NCBI GenBank assembly: GCA_025765615.1
Contig: JAIVFJ010000072.1
Location: 186,001 to 250,000, forward strand
Reading direction: 5' to 3'
Length of the DNA stretch: 64,000 bases
DNA from: Zopfochytrium polystomum
Lineage: Eukaryota; Chytridiomycota; Chytridiomycetes; Chytridiales; Chytridiaceae
The translations under genes and the position numbers were made by a program. Positions 21,688 to 33,600 of this stretch are shown here, one piece after another. The notes under the pieces are model-generated. The model was not told the DNA's origin and did no database searches. It saw nothing but the letters and a program-made list of their open reading frames with translations. Each line of letters starts with the position of its first letter. Within the stretch, counting starts at the first letter, position 1.

Positions 21688-24593
21688 TCAAACGGCCGCC
21701 ACCGCCGCAGTCCCCGAGGCAGCGCCGCTCTTCTCAGCCTGCACCTTGGCCTTGTACTCCTCGGCGCCGCCGGCCTCGTCGTACTTTGCCTTTGCGCGGT
21801 AGACGCGCGTCATGCCCGGGTCGAAGCCCCGCTCGTCGGCGCCGTACACGGCCCAGGCCGGGGTCTCTGCAAGGTAGTCCATCGCGGTGAAGGGCTTGCC
21901 GGCGCGGGCGAGCTGGTGGAAGCGCGGGTAGTCGATCCAGGTGTGCCAGGTGCCGTTGATGCGGAAGCGCTTGTGGGCAATGAGGAGGGAGCAGGAATGG
22001 GCTAGGGTTTTTTTTGGGTGTGTGTGTGTGTGTGTGTGTGTGGGGTGGGGAGTTCAGAACATTGTTTGCTCGCTATTCACTTCGCTTGAGGTCGCAAAAA
22101 AAGGGAGACACTGTATTACCGTGCTCGCATGCGATTTCGTATTCGTCCGAGACCTTTTCGCAGAGCGTTCGGACAAAGTTTGCGACCTCGTCGTGGAAAG
22201 GGACGTTGGACATTGTCAAGGGGTTGGAGTCGCCAAAGCCGCAAAACGTCACACCCTTGACTGAGCATCGGGGTGTGAGAGCACTGAAAGAATTGGGCGC
22301 AACAAGCGACGGAAAAATTGCCCCTCCCCCCCTGTGCACGAGGCAACGACTCTTACCTTCAACAAAGTCCGGGTTTCCCCGCTTGATCAGCTTCGCGTAG
22401 TCGTCCAAATCTTCAATGTTAAAACCTTTGACCAAAGTCAACCGGAAGACTGCGCGGTTTCAACAATTTTTTCAAAGCAGAATGTCCGAAGTTTAGGCTG
22501 CGAGTAGCACCGACGTTGGGTCCATCACCGCAAACCCTTACCAGTTCTTTCTTTTTTCTTGGCGATTTCGTCCATGCACTTCAAAAAGCGCTCCCAATAG
22601 TCGCCAAAGATGGGACGGTCGATTTGTTTCAGGCTGTCTTTGTTGCCCGCATCAATACTGACGTAGAGTTGGGTTACGGGTTTCATGTCACGGATCAGTT
22701 CTGGGAACTGCGCATTCGTCACGAGGAAAGACGAGATGGACCGCTCATGGAGGAGGTCAACGAACTCGTTGATGTAGGGGTACATGATGGGCTCCCCTGT
22801 ATGTATAGTGTCGACGTGAGAGATTACACGCATTAGATTGCCAAGCGACCTGACAAACAGTTCAATACGTTACCCACCAACAAGGGAAAGGGCACAGTGA
22901 GCGACGGCAAGACCTTCTTGAAACTTTTCAGGGCTAACGCCGGGAACGCCTTTCATCTGTTTGATCATGTTTCGGTGCTTTTCGAGAGCACCCTCGACGA
23001 TCTCCAGAGCCGAGTCCGCTTTCCACCGCCATTCTGTTCCTACGGGATTGGTCTGATGACGCCAGCAGAAAACGCACCTAGAGAAGGCGCATTCAACGAT
23101 AGTGCAAACAATGACATCGAATACTACTAACTTGTTTGCGCACGCTAGGGAAGGTGTGGTTTCCATGCAGCGATGTGACTCAATTCCGTAGAATGTGTGC
23201 TTGTAGCAACCCCCTCGTCCTCGAAGCTGACTTTTTGTCCACCGGCACATTTTTACCCCCGAATGCGAGCCAATGAGCTTGTAACCCTGCTTCTCCAAAT
23301 TCTTTCTCAGATTTGGCGTTATCATCTCTCGTGTCATTTCCGAGAGGTCGAGCTTTCGCTTTGCCGGCCGAGACCGTTTGCCAGAGACTATGGCGACACA
23401 TCCTTCCTCCGATGTATCCTTGCGTGTCGCGCGAGCGGCCGCGATGCCAGAGGCGACATTTCCAAGGTCTTCCAGGTCCAAAACAGCCTCTGACTCTGCG
23501 TCTCCTTCGAGCGGGAGGAGCGCGGACTCGTCAGCGCCGTCGTCGGAAAAGCCGTCCTCTTCGTCCTCTTCTGCTTCCTTGTCGCGAACGTCAGCAGCGT
23601 CAGCTGCAGCCTTTTCCACTGTCGCCCGCTGCGAGTCGCTGGCGCGCGTGCAAAGCTCGACGACTGAATCGGCCCACTGTTGAAAACTGTCGGCAAAGTC
23701 TGGCAGAGCAAATATCGCTGAGCACACTACGGCGCAGCAGGTAAACGCACGGCACGCACTCCAGTCTCACCTTCCGCGCTCAAATCGGCAAACACGCAGG
23801 ACCTAAACTCTTTTGCGCCCATCGCCCTCAGGTATCTGTCGACTCTTTTCGAAAACCCACACACGTGCTCTCTTGGGTACGCCGAATCGCCGATGCCGAA
23901 AACGGAGAAGCGCAGCGTTTCAAAAGCAGACTTTGGAACGCGGAAATCAAAGCGGGCATCTTCCAGCCATGCAAAAAACCACGCAGCGTCGGCTGGAGCG
24001 GTTCCACCCTCGGCGGTCGGCAGAAGAAAGCAAACGCGGGAATTTGGACCGGCCAGCTTGTCCAGGAGATAGTCCTTATTCGCACCGGCAGTGTCTTCGA
24101 TTGAAGCGCCGCGGTCGAGCTCAGCAATGTGAATGAGGTGGACGCTGACGGAAGGGTCGAGGTTTGAAGACAGGAACTTTTGGAAAACTGTCGTGGCCAG
24201 TTTCTTTGTGGAACCGTCGGTGGTTGAGTAGACTATGGAGATGCTGCTGACGGCAGGTGGTGGAGAGTGCACAGCGAGCGATAATAAACTGGTGAAGCGA
24301 CGGACCAGGGAGTCCATTACAGATTGAGCCGAGGAGCGCACGACTGCGCGGTCGTTCCCGTGGTCGTCCTTGTTGGACTTGACGCGGCGACGGCGGTGCT
24401 TGTTGGTTGGACGGTCCTGGCTACGGGTAGCGCCGCCGCCATCGGATGCAGGCGATGGGGAGGAGCGCCGACTGCTGGCCGTTGAGGTTGCAACTGCGAT
24501 GGCCACGACGACTGCCGCTCCGGTTGCGAGGAGGAAGGCGGCTGCCGTGACCGTCGCCGTCGTCCTCGACGCCGCTGGCGCCGCTGTCGTCAT
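21688..24593 (-). CDS. TYW1: TYW1, 4-demethylwyosine synthase (flavodoxin plus radical SAM)
   Basis: Second enzyme of wybutosine synthesis; it condenses N1-methylguanosine-37 of tRNA-Phe with pyruvate. About seven exons, beginning at the ATG at 24593. A hydrophobic segment lies at about residues 8-32, which fits the ER-membrane anchoring known for yeast Tyw1. A flavodoxin domain follows (SISIVYSTTDGSTKKLA, LLPTAEGGTAP, FGIGDSAYP). After an acidic linker comes the radical SAM core with SLACANKCVFCWRH (C-x3-C-x2-C for the 4Fe-4S cluster), GTEWRWK, GEPIMYPYI, LYVSIDAGNKDSLKQIDRP and VTFCGFGDSNPLTM. The C-terminus has INGTWHTWIDYPRF and AVYGADERGFDPGMTRVYR. The second intron interrupts the cysteine motif between AN and K. 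All key motifs are present. Confidence 0.95.
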
Positions 24594-24621
24594 GTCAGTG
24601 TGTTCGTTTTCGTCTTCTCGT

Positions 24622-24654
<33 letters not shown>

Positions 24655-24737
24655 CTGTCTGTGCCCCTTTCCTGTGATTCTTCTCGCTCTGTCACGTGAT
24701 TCTCCCGACCTTGTCACCCTTCCAAACAAAACATACG
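24594..24737. promoter_or_regulatory. Short bidirectional promoter
   Basis: Only 144 bases separate the ATG of TYW1 (minus) from that of the PPR-like gene (plus). The stretch holds a (CT)n run (24622-24645) and TCACGTGA (24691-24698), a palindromic E-box/CACGTG site. The sharing of regulatory elements is inferred from the spacing. Confidence 0.55.
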
Positions 24738-27482
24738 ATGGGGCCGACGGCGACGACGAGGACGACGACGCGGACCGCCCTGCTCCGCCTCGCCGCCGCT
24801 CTGGCCGGAACGGTAAACGCAGCATGCGCCCGCGCTCTCGCACTACGGCCGCCGCTGCCGCCGACTCTGTTGCACCGGGGGGAGGCGGCGGCGGCGCTCC
24901 AGACTCGTGCCTTGTCGGTTGCAGTCCTTCCAGCGGCCCATCCAGCTGCCGGAGCAGCGGGGCGGCCGAAATGCTCGGTGATAACTTCAGCGGCGGAGCC
25001 GCTGCAGTCTGTACGGCTGGCGTCCACCAACAGCGACTTTGTCGAGACGGCTTCAATCGGTGGGACGATCAGCTCTCCGGCTGCCAATCCTGCGAACGGG
25101 GACGTAGCCAACGCGGAAAAGAAGAGGAGGACGCCGGTGAGAAAGAGTCGTCCCCTTCCCAGTCGAGCTGTTTGTAGATAACCACCCGCTCCATATTTGC
25201 CGAGAACAGCAAAGGCTGGCCACAATGAAGTTCTTTTACATGAAAACGATGCTCGAAACAAGAAAGAACGTCAAGGGCGCCAAAAAGCAGCTACAGAAAA
25301 TGGAGGCGGAGGGCATTCCTATCAACAGCAGTCACTTGAGCTTGATCGCCGCATTCTACGCGAGGGAGGGAAAGTGGCGCCAAGCCCTTGAGTGGTTCAC
25401 GGCCGTTCACCGAAGAGGCATCCCGTGGCAATGCCTTGCGGCAACTACTGTCATGAGCGAGTGCGCGGAGCGAAACGAATGGGACAAGGTAGAACAGCTC
25501 TTTCAGCATTTCCTTTCCACCGGGGCGCTCCCGGATGAGGCCTTGCTGGATTCCATGATCGGCATTGCGGCGAATCAGGGCGACTTCATTCGCGCGACAT
25601 TTTGGTACTTTCGCTTCGCAGAGTTTAATCTACGCCCACCACATAGAGTTTACAAGTCGAGGATTCTGAGTTTACTGAGTCCAGGTCGCCACAACGGTGG
25701 CAAGCCGGATTCACGGGACGTGGAAACGGCGGTGAAAATTCTTGATGAGATAGAGGCAGTAGACTGGTCGAGGGACGGTGTTGACGAGGTTTCATGGTGC
25801 TTACCGTATGTCCATATCATGCGGGCGCACAGTCGGATGAAGCACTTGGATCGCGTACAAGAGGTATTTGAGCGATGCTGCAAGCAATGGCCGGACAGAA
25901 ATCCTCCCGCCTTACTGCATGAAGCTCTCATTACCGCATTGGCCGCTGGTGGCGACTGGGAGTTCGCAAGAGCACGTTTGGATTCTGTCGCGAGCCGCTC
26001 TCACAGCGACGACCCCAAACGAAACCAGCTGCGACCCAAAGTGTATGCTCAATTTTTGGAAAAGGCTGCGAGCGACGAGGAGGAACGGCGTTACGTCGAA
26101 GCAGCCACCCGAGCAGCCGCAGTACTGCAAAGTGAACAGCTGGACGAAATTCTCGTTCCGTCGCTTATTATTGGGAGGCTTGCACGAGGCGACACGAAAG
26201 GTGCTAAGCGACTATTTATCGAGAAGCAGCCGCCTAAAGTTGACCCCGTCGACCAATGGGAGCTCTCGCTCGACGGAAAGGGCCCCAAAGGAATGCTGTT
26301 TGACGTGTGGGACTCCAGCAAAGTTCTTTTCGCCTGCAAACAGCTAACCCCGCCCGCGCTTGCAGTTTCAGAAGCCACAGCCTGGTTTGAGCTTCTAAGC
26401 GAGCGAGATCCTACACTTAAATCCAACGTGCATTCTGGACGCGGTTTATCGGCGTTGCTGCCGAAGCACCGCCAAAACCCATAATTGATCTCCTCGAAGA
26501 CATGCGCGCTTCTGGCGCAACGCCCAACGATGTCACCTACCTTGTGGCCTTGGAAGCCTGCGAGAGCGCCATCGACGTAGCCATCGACTCCGCTCGCGAA
26601 AACACCGATGAAGCCGCCGCCGCCCAGATCGCCGAACACAACAGAGTGCTCAACCTCGTAGTGGAATACATGCGCAAGTATGAAAGCGCCCTCACCGAGC
26701 GGCACTGGACGGTTCTCATGAGCGTGGCGTGCAAGCTGCGCGACTGGGACCGCGTCGACGATATATGGAAGATCCTCCGGCGCGGCGGCGGCAGCGTCCG
26801 CGCACCCGGCCCCCTCAAAGCAGCAGCAGCCGCAGCGACGTTGGCCAGCGACGCGCCGGCGTTCACCACGCAGCAGCCGTCCCTGCACTACTGGCGCGTC
26901 CCCGAGGCCACGGCGAGCGTGTACTTGGACTCGCTGGGGCTGCGCAGGGACCTGGACGGCCTGGTCGCCACCTTCAACGAGCTCGCGCGGACCAAGCCGC
27001 GCGTGATCCCGGCCCGCGTCCCAACCGGTGAGTCCCCGGCGTCCCCCTCGTCGTCGTCGCCAGCCGCGACGGGCACCTGGCCGCCGTCGGTCCTGACGGA
27101 AAACCACTGCAACTCGTACGCGGAGGCGCTGATCTACTGCGGGCGCGGCGACCTCGCGGCCGACTTCGTGCAGTCGTGGATGGGCGTCCCGAACACTCCC
27201 GCGGCGTGGTGCTACCCGACGGAAAAGACGCTGGCGTCGGTGGTGGGCGGCTTGATGTCGGCCGCGGCCGCCGAGCAGCGGCCGCGGCAGGAGCTGCTGG
27301 ATCTCGCACGGAGATTTTCCGAGTGGTTCAAGAGGCGGTGGGGAGGCGTTTGGGTGGCGACGATGCGCTCGGGACGCTTGCGGGGCGAAATGAAGACTTT
27401 GGGGGTCTCGGAAGAATTGGGGGACGAGGCTGTCGCTGATCAAGATGGGGATTTGACGCTTGAAAAGGATTCAAACTTATAA
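24738..27482 (+). CDS. Mitochondrial PPR-like protein, one-base frame break
   Basis: Probably an organellar RNA-processing or translation factor. Exon 1 (24738-25136) encodes an Arg/Ala/Thr-rich, acid-free N-terminus typical of a mitochondrial presequence. A 73-base intron (25137-25209, donor GTGAGA, acceptor GAACAG) leads to the helical body. Paired helices of about 35 residues recur: HLSLIAAFYAREGKWRQALEW, TTVMSECAERNEWDKVEQLF and ALLHEALITALAAGGDWEFA resemble pentatricopeptide repeats. At 26418-26421 the frame shifts by one base: reading CTTAAATCC with one more A restores continuity into AFWTRFIGVAAEAPPKPIIDLLEDM and APNDVTY-like PPR sequence. No intron can fit there. Either the assembly lacks a base or the gene is newly broken. 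The exact PPR subfamily is not clear. Confidence 0.7.
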
Positions 27483-27688
27483 AGAGAGTCACACGACAGC
27501 AACAAAGCGGTGAATGTCTAACCGCTTTTATTTTTCACAAAACGTTCAGTACACTGTACAGTAATTTTCCTTCAATAACCAAAAAAAAACAACAGGGTCC
27601 GAGATACAGTGGTGCAAAGAACTGCGAGTGGAAGACTTCCCCAAACGAAACAAACGGGAAAAAAAAAAAAAAAAAAAAAAAAACCTGT

Positions 27689-30600
27689 TTACAGCTGCCA
27701 CACCCCGACGAGCTCCGTACCCCCCAACGCCAGTCTGCCAGTTTTCGGCTCAAAAGCGCAGCACCCGCGGAGCCCTTGGGGCAGCCACATTGGCGGCCGC
27801 CCGCGGAAGCGCGCCCACTCGCCTTCCAATCTGAACAGGCAGCGCGGGGCCAGCGACAGGCGTCGCTCGGACCCCGGTGGCCCGCCTTCGTCGTCGGCGT
27901 CGGCAAGGTCGGCCCCCCCCGCGGTGTCCCAGACGCTGCCGTCGCGGAGAGCAAAGCACGAGGCGTCGGGCGCAACAAAGGCGATTTCGCGCGAAAACGA
28001 GCGGCCGAGATCGATGGTTGCGGCCAGGCGGGGCGGCGGGGCGGGAGAGGAGGAGGAGAAGAAGGGGGCCGTGTCAGTGTCAAAGGCCCATATTTTGGCG
28101 ACGCCAAAGCAAATGTTGACGAGGGTGTTTCCGTCTGCGGAGAAGGCGAGGGCCGTGGAAAAGTCGGAGCCGGTCACGAGCGGGTCGTTAAAGGTTAACA
28201 TGCGGTGCGGGGGTCGATCTGGGACTGTCGCGGACGGTGGCGCGGCCAGAGTCTCCAGCAGCACGTTTACGCCGCAGAATGAAAAGACAAGGCGCCGGAG
28301 GCCGGTGGTGAGTAACAAAGGCGCAAACGCAATGGCGCGAGGTTCGTCGGGGAGGAACGACATGTTCAACTCTGGCAGGTTTTCGTTCCACGCCCTATCC
28401 ATGGATTCCTTGGCGAGGACTTCCATGGACTTTTGAAGCAGCGCCGACTTTGTCGGGCCTATGCTGAAGGTTCCGGCCACGCGGCCGGTGAGTAAGTCCC
28501 AGATATGGACAACGCCCTTTGAGTTGGCTAACGCGAGGGTGGTGCCGTCAGGGGACAGCGCTATCACGTCGTCTTCTGCTGTTTCAAACTGCGTTACCAC
28601 TTTCTTCAACGGGATGCTGACCACGCCAATGTTGGATTCCGAGAGGTACACAAAGATCGAACCGTCTTGAGAGACAGCCACGCGCGTCCACCGGTCGAAG
28701 CGTTCGTCTGAGAAGCGAAACGCGTGGCTTGAGACCGTCGCGTCACTTCCGCTGCCCAAGGGATGAGTCCAAATCAAGTTCCTCGCCACAAAGACGGACG
28801 GGTTTGGTCTCCACACGTTGCCCGTGCCGACGGTACTGCGCAGCACAAGCCGGCCACCGTCATCGAGGTCCCAGAGCCGCGAGAGCCGGGCACCGTCAGT
28901 GGCCATGATACAGCGACCGCCCTCTGAAAAGTCGACACCGTAGACAGTCGAGGAGGAGCGTGTGTCGCTCGTCTTCCCGACGAGCGTGGACGTCAAAATC
29001 AGGGGAATAACGTCAACGCCTTCAGCCAGCTGCGTCTTCGACGCGTCGTCGCACTTCACTTCCAGCACTGTTGTTGTCTGGGCCGAAGTCGCATCAGCGG
29101 TCACGTCCGAATGAGCGAACGCCGCCACAGCGTCTTTGACGCTCCACACGGTCACGGTTTTCACGTCTGCGCCGGTCGCGACGGCGTCCTCGTCGTCGGT
29201 GAAGGCAAACTCGACGGCGCCGCCGTAGCCGTACTGGCGCGACTGGTTGATCTCGCCGACGCGAGTGTTGGCGTCGGCGTCCCATAGCTGGACGCCATTC
29301 CGGTGGCGCACGGCGATGTAGGTAGCGCGCGGGGAGAACCGGGCCAGCAGGTCGCCTTCGTCCGTTGCATGGATGTCTTTGACAAGCTGAAGGGATATTG
29401 TTTTGTTTGCGGCGTGAACGGCCCAGAGCGCCGCGCGGCCGCCACCGGACGTCAGGAGCCGACGCCCATCGAACGAAAGGGAGAGGTGCGCAACACCCTG
29501 CACCGCTTGCTCGCCCTGCAGCTCTGCAAACGGACGGCCGCCCGATGCCTCCGTCAGCGTGCCAGTGAAAATCTTGACGCTGCCGTCGGCAAACGCTGTA
29601 AATATTTCCGAATCCGTGCGGCCGACCACAATGTCCGCCACCAAGCCTTTGTGGATTTGTTGGCATCCAAGGTATTGCGGCTCGCTGGGATCGCGAACGC
29701 TCCAAGCAATGAGACAACCGTCGCTAGTTCCACCGAGTAAAACTCCTTCGTCACTGGTAAACCGCAGTACCGTTATGACCTGTGTCCAAAAAGCGATCAT
29801 AAGAAAACATACAAGAAGGCAAAAAACAAAAAGGAGCACCTTTTCGCGAACGTTCGGTGGTCCAAGGCGCTCATCCTCGGTCGTTGGCTTCGCCCTCCAT
29901 AGTTTCTTCCAACCCTTTTTGACAGAATTTATGGCCTTGCCCACGACACCGACTCGTTTCACAAATGAGCCGTCCGTCTCGGGCCCAATCAACGCGTACA
30001 ACAGACGCGGTGCCGCTGCGGACGGCTCCCAAACCCGCAGGGCGGTAGCGTTATAGTCGTTGTGGGCAAACATCGCCATCCGAGCGCCGTGCCGCGACAG
30101 CGCAAACGCGCGAGTGGACCCGAGCGTCGCGGAGCTCAGCGGGGCGAGGAGAACTTCGCGTAGCGAGCCTCCCGGCATGACCTCGAGCACTTTGGCGGAA
30201 TCGGTGGAAAAGACAGCAAGGAGGGTCCGTCTGACGGCAGCGTTGACTGACGAGGTGGAATCGGTGGACGGGGAAGGAACCGTTGCAAACTCAACATGGG
30301 ACGTCAGCTGGCCCACATCTTCTGCGCAACGGAATGCATCCCATAAACGGGAAGTTGGAAGCAGAGGGAATAGAGGAGCGATCGAGAGCTGGGAGGCAGA
30401 TGAGGATGAAGGGTCCTGGTTTTGGCGGCCAAATGTGATTTGAGCAAATGTCCGGAAAAGCAAGGTTTCCACTGGGGATTGAGGAACGGCTGTATAGTAG
30501 ACCTGCATAGGATCTATAATGATTGGTGTGCGGAATCGCAAAACAACTCGCAGAGCGTCGGAGAGGAGTTCCGAAACAACCGATAACTTGTCATGAGAGT

Positions 30601-33600
30601 CCGCTGTGCGATTTGCGTCTTCCGAGAGATGAGCAAGAAAAGATTGGGCGTGGGTGAGCGCTGTCCCGACTTGATCGTAGTGCTGCAAGGCTGCCATCGC
30701 CTCTATCCAGTGCAGGAGGTGATTTGTTGAAAATGCGTGAAGCCGCAGAAGCAGCGAGGTCTCTGTCTGACCACTTGCGGCGGCCACGTTCATTCCGGCG
30801 GATAGGTGCCACGCCCACATCCGACAAGCGTAAGAAAGACTCGGATCAATCCTGTGGTTCGGCTGTCCGTCGTATTCACGCGAAGCCGGCGCTTTCGAGA
30901 TGCCGACCACAAGTCGAGCATTGAGGAGGTCCAGCAGGTGCGCAGCCATCCGCCTGTGGAGCTTTGCCTGATAGACGCGAAAGCGCGGATCAGTGCAATC
31001 GTCTCCCGTCAGGTAGTCAGTCACAGATTTATGGTTGAATGCTGCGGCCGACTCTACGTCCGTGAGGACCGCGCGCAGCTGCAAGAGGCAGTACTCGGCC
31101 TGCCTTGGCCTCATGGCAGAGACGTCCGCAATCTGGGCAGCGGTCAAAGCTTCGCGGGATACCGCCAGGAGGCCTACGACGAGGGAGAGGCGTGGACTCG
31201 AGCGGTGGCCAAACGCGCGCCGAAAGACGGACTCGTGGAGCGAGGCTAAGCCGATGGGAAGGTTAGCGACTGCGGCCGTAAGAGCTGACGCGTCGACGCG
31301 ACTGGTAGAGCCAAAGGCGGAGTGGTTCCCGAATTCGTCCAGCATTTTGAGAGCGACAGCCAGCCACACTAGTAGGCCTCCCGACTTTTCAACCAGCGCC
31401 GCAGCGACCGCGGCGGCTTCAACTTCGCTTGCGCTCTCGTCGTCATCGCTTACTTGGTGCGCCGACAACGGCGAATCCGTCGAGGTGAGTGACGAGGTTC
31501 GCTGCACTGACTGTCTCCTAAATATCTCTCGCACGCCTCGGGCAGCGACAATCGCAGCGTCAGCACGCCCTTCCGCGTCTGAAGGGACAATGTTGCGTTC
31601 CAGCGGTGAGGCAGAAGACATTGCGGCCACAATGTCACCTTCAGGCCGTGATGTGACGATGATCTTGACTTGAAGTGGCAGTTCCTCGAATCCTTTGGAG
31701 AACACGGCGAGGACGTCCGTTCGAGCATCTGCGGAGCCGCACTCGTCCAATGCGTCGACCAGAAGCACAACCTTCGGGGACGTATTTTTGTTGGAACTCT
31801 GAGCCGATAATACTTCTTGCAAGGGATCCGAAAGGAGCCTCGAGAAGAGTAGAGAAGCGCTGCATCGGAAAACTCGCTTCGGATCGTCATCGGCCGCATC
31901 TTTAATTGCGAGCAGCAGTCGGCCGAATACTGGCGACCACAGGCACAATGAGAATGATAGAGTTCGAATGAGTGTGTACGCCGAGCTCAGCTGCGCGTCG
32001 CCATGCTTGCAAAAAAAGACGGCGCCAAGGTTGTTACGATGCTGGAGTGTATTGGCGATCAAGGCGGAGATGACCGACTGCAGTTGATTTCAAACAGAGG
32101 AAGAAATCATGTTAGATATAAGGACGAAGTGGCGAATGTACGACTCGAGCCTCACTTTCCCAACTCCCGCCTGGCCTTTGAGCCACATGACTCTTCTGTC
32201 CGTGCCATTCTTTCCCGCCAAAAATGACTCGATCTCCCCTAAGAGCTGCCCTCTCGTTCCGGGAACGTACTGCTCTAACAATCGCCCCCTCTCCGCCAAA
32301 ACCTCCTCATCCGCTGGCGTCAGCCAGGCGCGAAGGGATTCGATCTCTTCGCTACTGAGCAGTCCGCCGTGGGAAGTGGCGATCCCCGTAAACGCAAGGT
32401 CAAGTGCGATTTTTCGAATCTGGAACACTCTCGGTATGAAGCTTTTGAAAGAAAAAAGGTGGCTTATTACCACTTCCCTCCTCGAAGATTCACTCACTTT
32501 GCAATGCGCTGCGGATTCAATCTCTCGCCTTGAAGCTTAAGCAAAGCGTCCAGGACGCCTTCACGCTGATTGTCATCGACCACTGCTTCACGTACTTCTC
32601 CCACCAGCTTGAAGGAAAAGGGGTCGTTGGTTTTGTTGACTAAGACAGGCATCGCAAGTATGGTTCCAGCGCTAGAAGCAGCCAACCCCTGAGAGATCTG
32701 CACGCAAATGGTGTAAATTAGCAGAAAGACAATTGGCATAGCTGAAAGACAGCATTTAAGGAAAGAATACCTGCTCCAAGAAAACTCTTTCGCCGTTGCA
32801 CATGGCCCGCAATGCCGAGTTCGAGACTAGAAAGAGATAAACAGGTTTCTTTCCTTTCGAGTGGTCTTCATTGATGGTTATATTGAGCTGACCCCGATCT
32901 AACGGCTGAATGGCAACAGAATGGTCGCCTCTCGTATAGCTGATGAACGCTTGTCGCAGCGCTTCAACTACAGACGTGTCGATTTGAGCGCCAAAACTTG
33001 TACAACGATGTCCAAAGGGAAGAATGAAGGGTGTGAAAGGGGCAGTTGAGCTTGCCGGTGAAGTGTAGCAACGTTGAAGCTTACCAAATGATGAAGTCAG
33101 GCGTCGGTAGCGGCTTCCCAGATTCGATGGTCGTCGTCGGCACTGCGGGCGACACCGCCATCACCGGCTTCTTAATTTCGGGAGAGGGAGTCGTTGACTG
33201 AGCTGCTGGTTTATCTGACCGTGATTTCGGTGCACTGAAGGCAGGATTACTCGCCGCCGTGAGGACTTCTTGGACAAGAAGCTCAGAGACCGCAATTCTG
33301 CTGTGATGCACCTCTACATTTTCTCCATCATTAAGGAGGGCGCGCAAGGCGGAGACTTCCGCGGATGACCCTCGCTCGTCGAGAGAATGAACTATTAAGA
33401 TCTTCAGTTCGGGGATTGTACGCAGTGCCGGCTCGAGCCTGCCGAGGACAGAGGCGAGTCCGGATTGGGACTCGGCAGAGTCGTCAAACAAAATGGTGAG
33501 GACTGCGGCAGCCGGGACGGTTTTGTTAGGGCCAGATGCGTTCACGCATGCAGCGAGAGATTCGGAAAGGAGACCAGCCAGATCCTGCTCTGAGAAAGAG

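Noticed and set aside
20243..21691. Long minus-strand frame opposite the nucleoporin FG tail
   Set aside because: GC-rich, Gly/Ala/Ser-coding DNA leaves several frames open; the plus-strand reading continues a recognised gene and gives FG motifs.
24623..24695. Upstream Met of TYW1 (a start about 34 codons earlier)
   Set aside because: The extra residues are Arg-Glu repeats from a (CT)n tract within the 144-base promoter; the ATG at 24593 directly precedes the membrane segment.
26091..27443. 450-codon minus-strand frame opposite the PPR-like gene
   Set aside because: Arg/Ala/Gly-rich with no family resemblance, while the plus strand has repeat-type helices. It is a GC-bias shadow.
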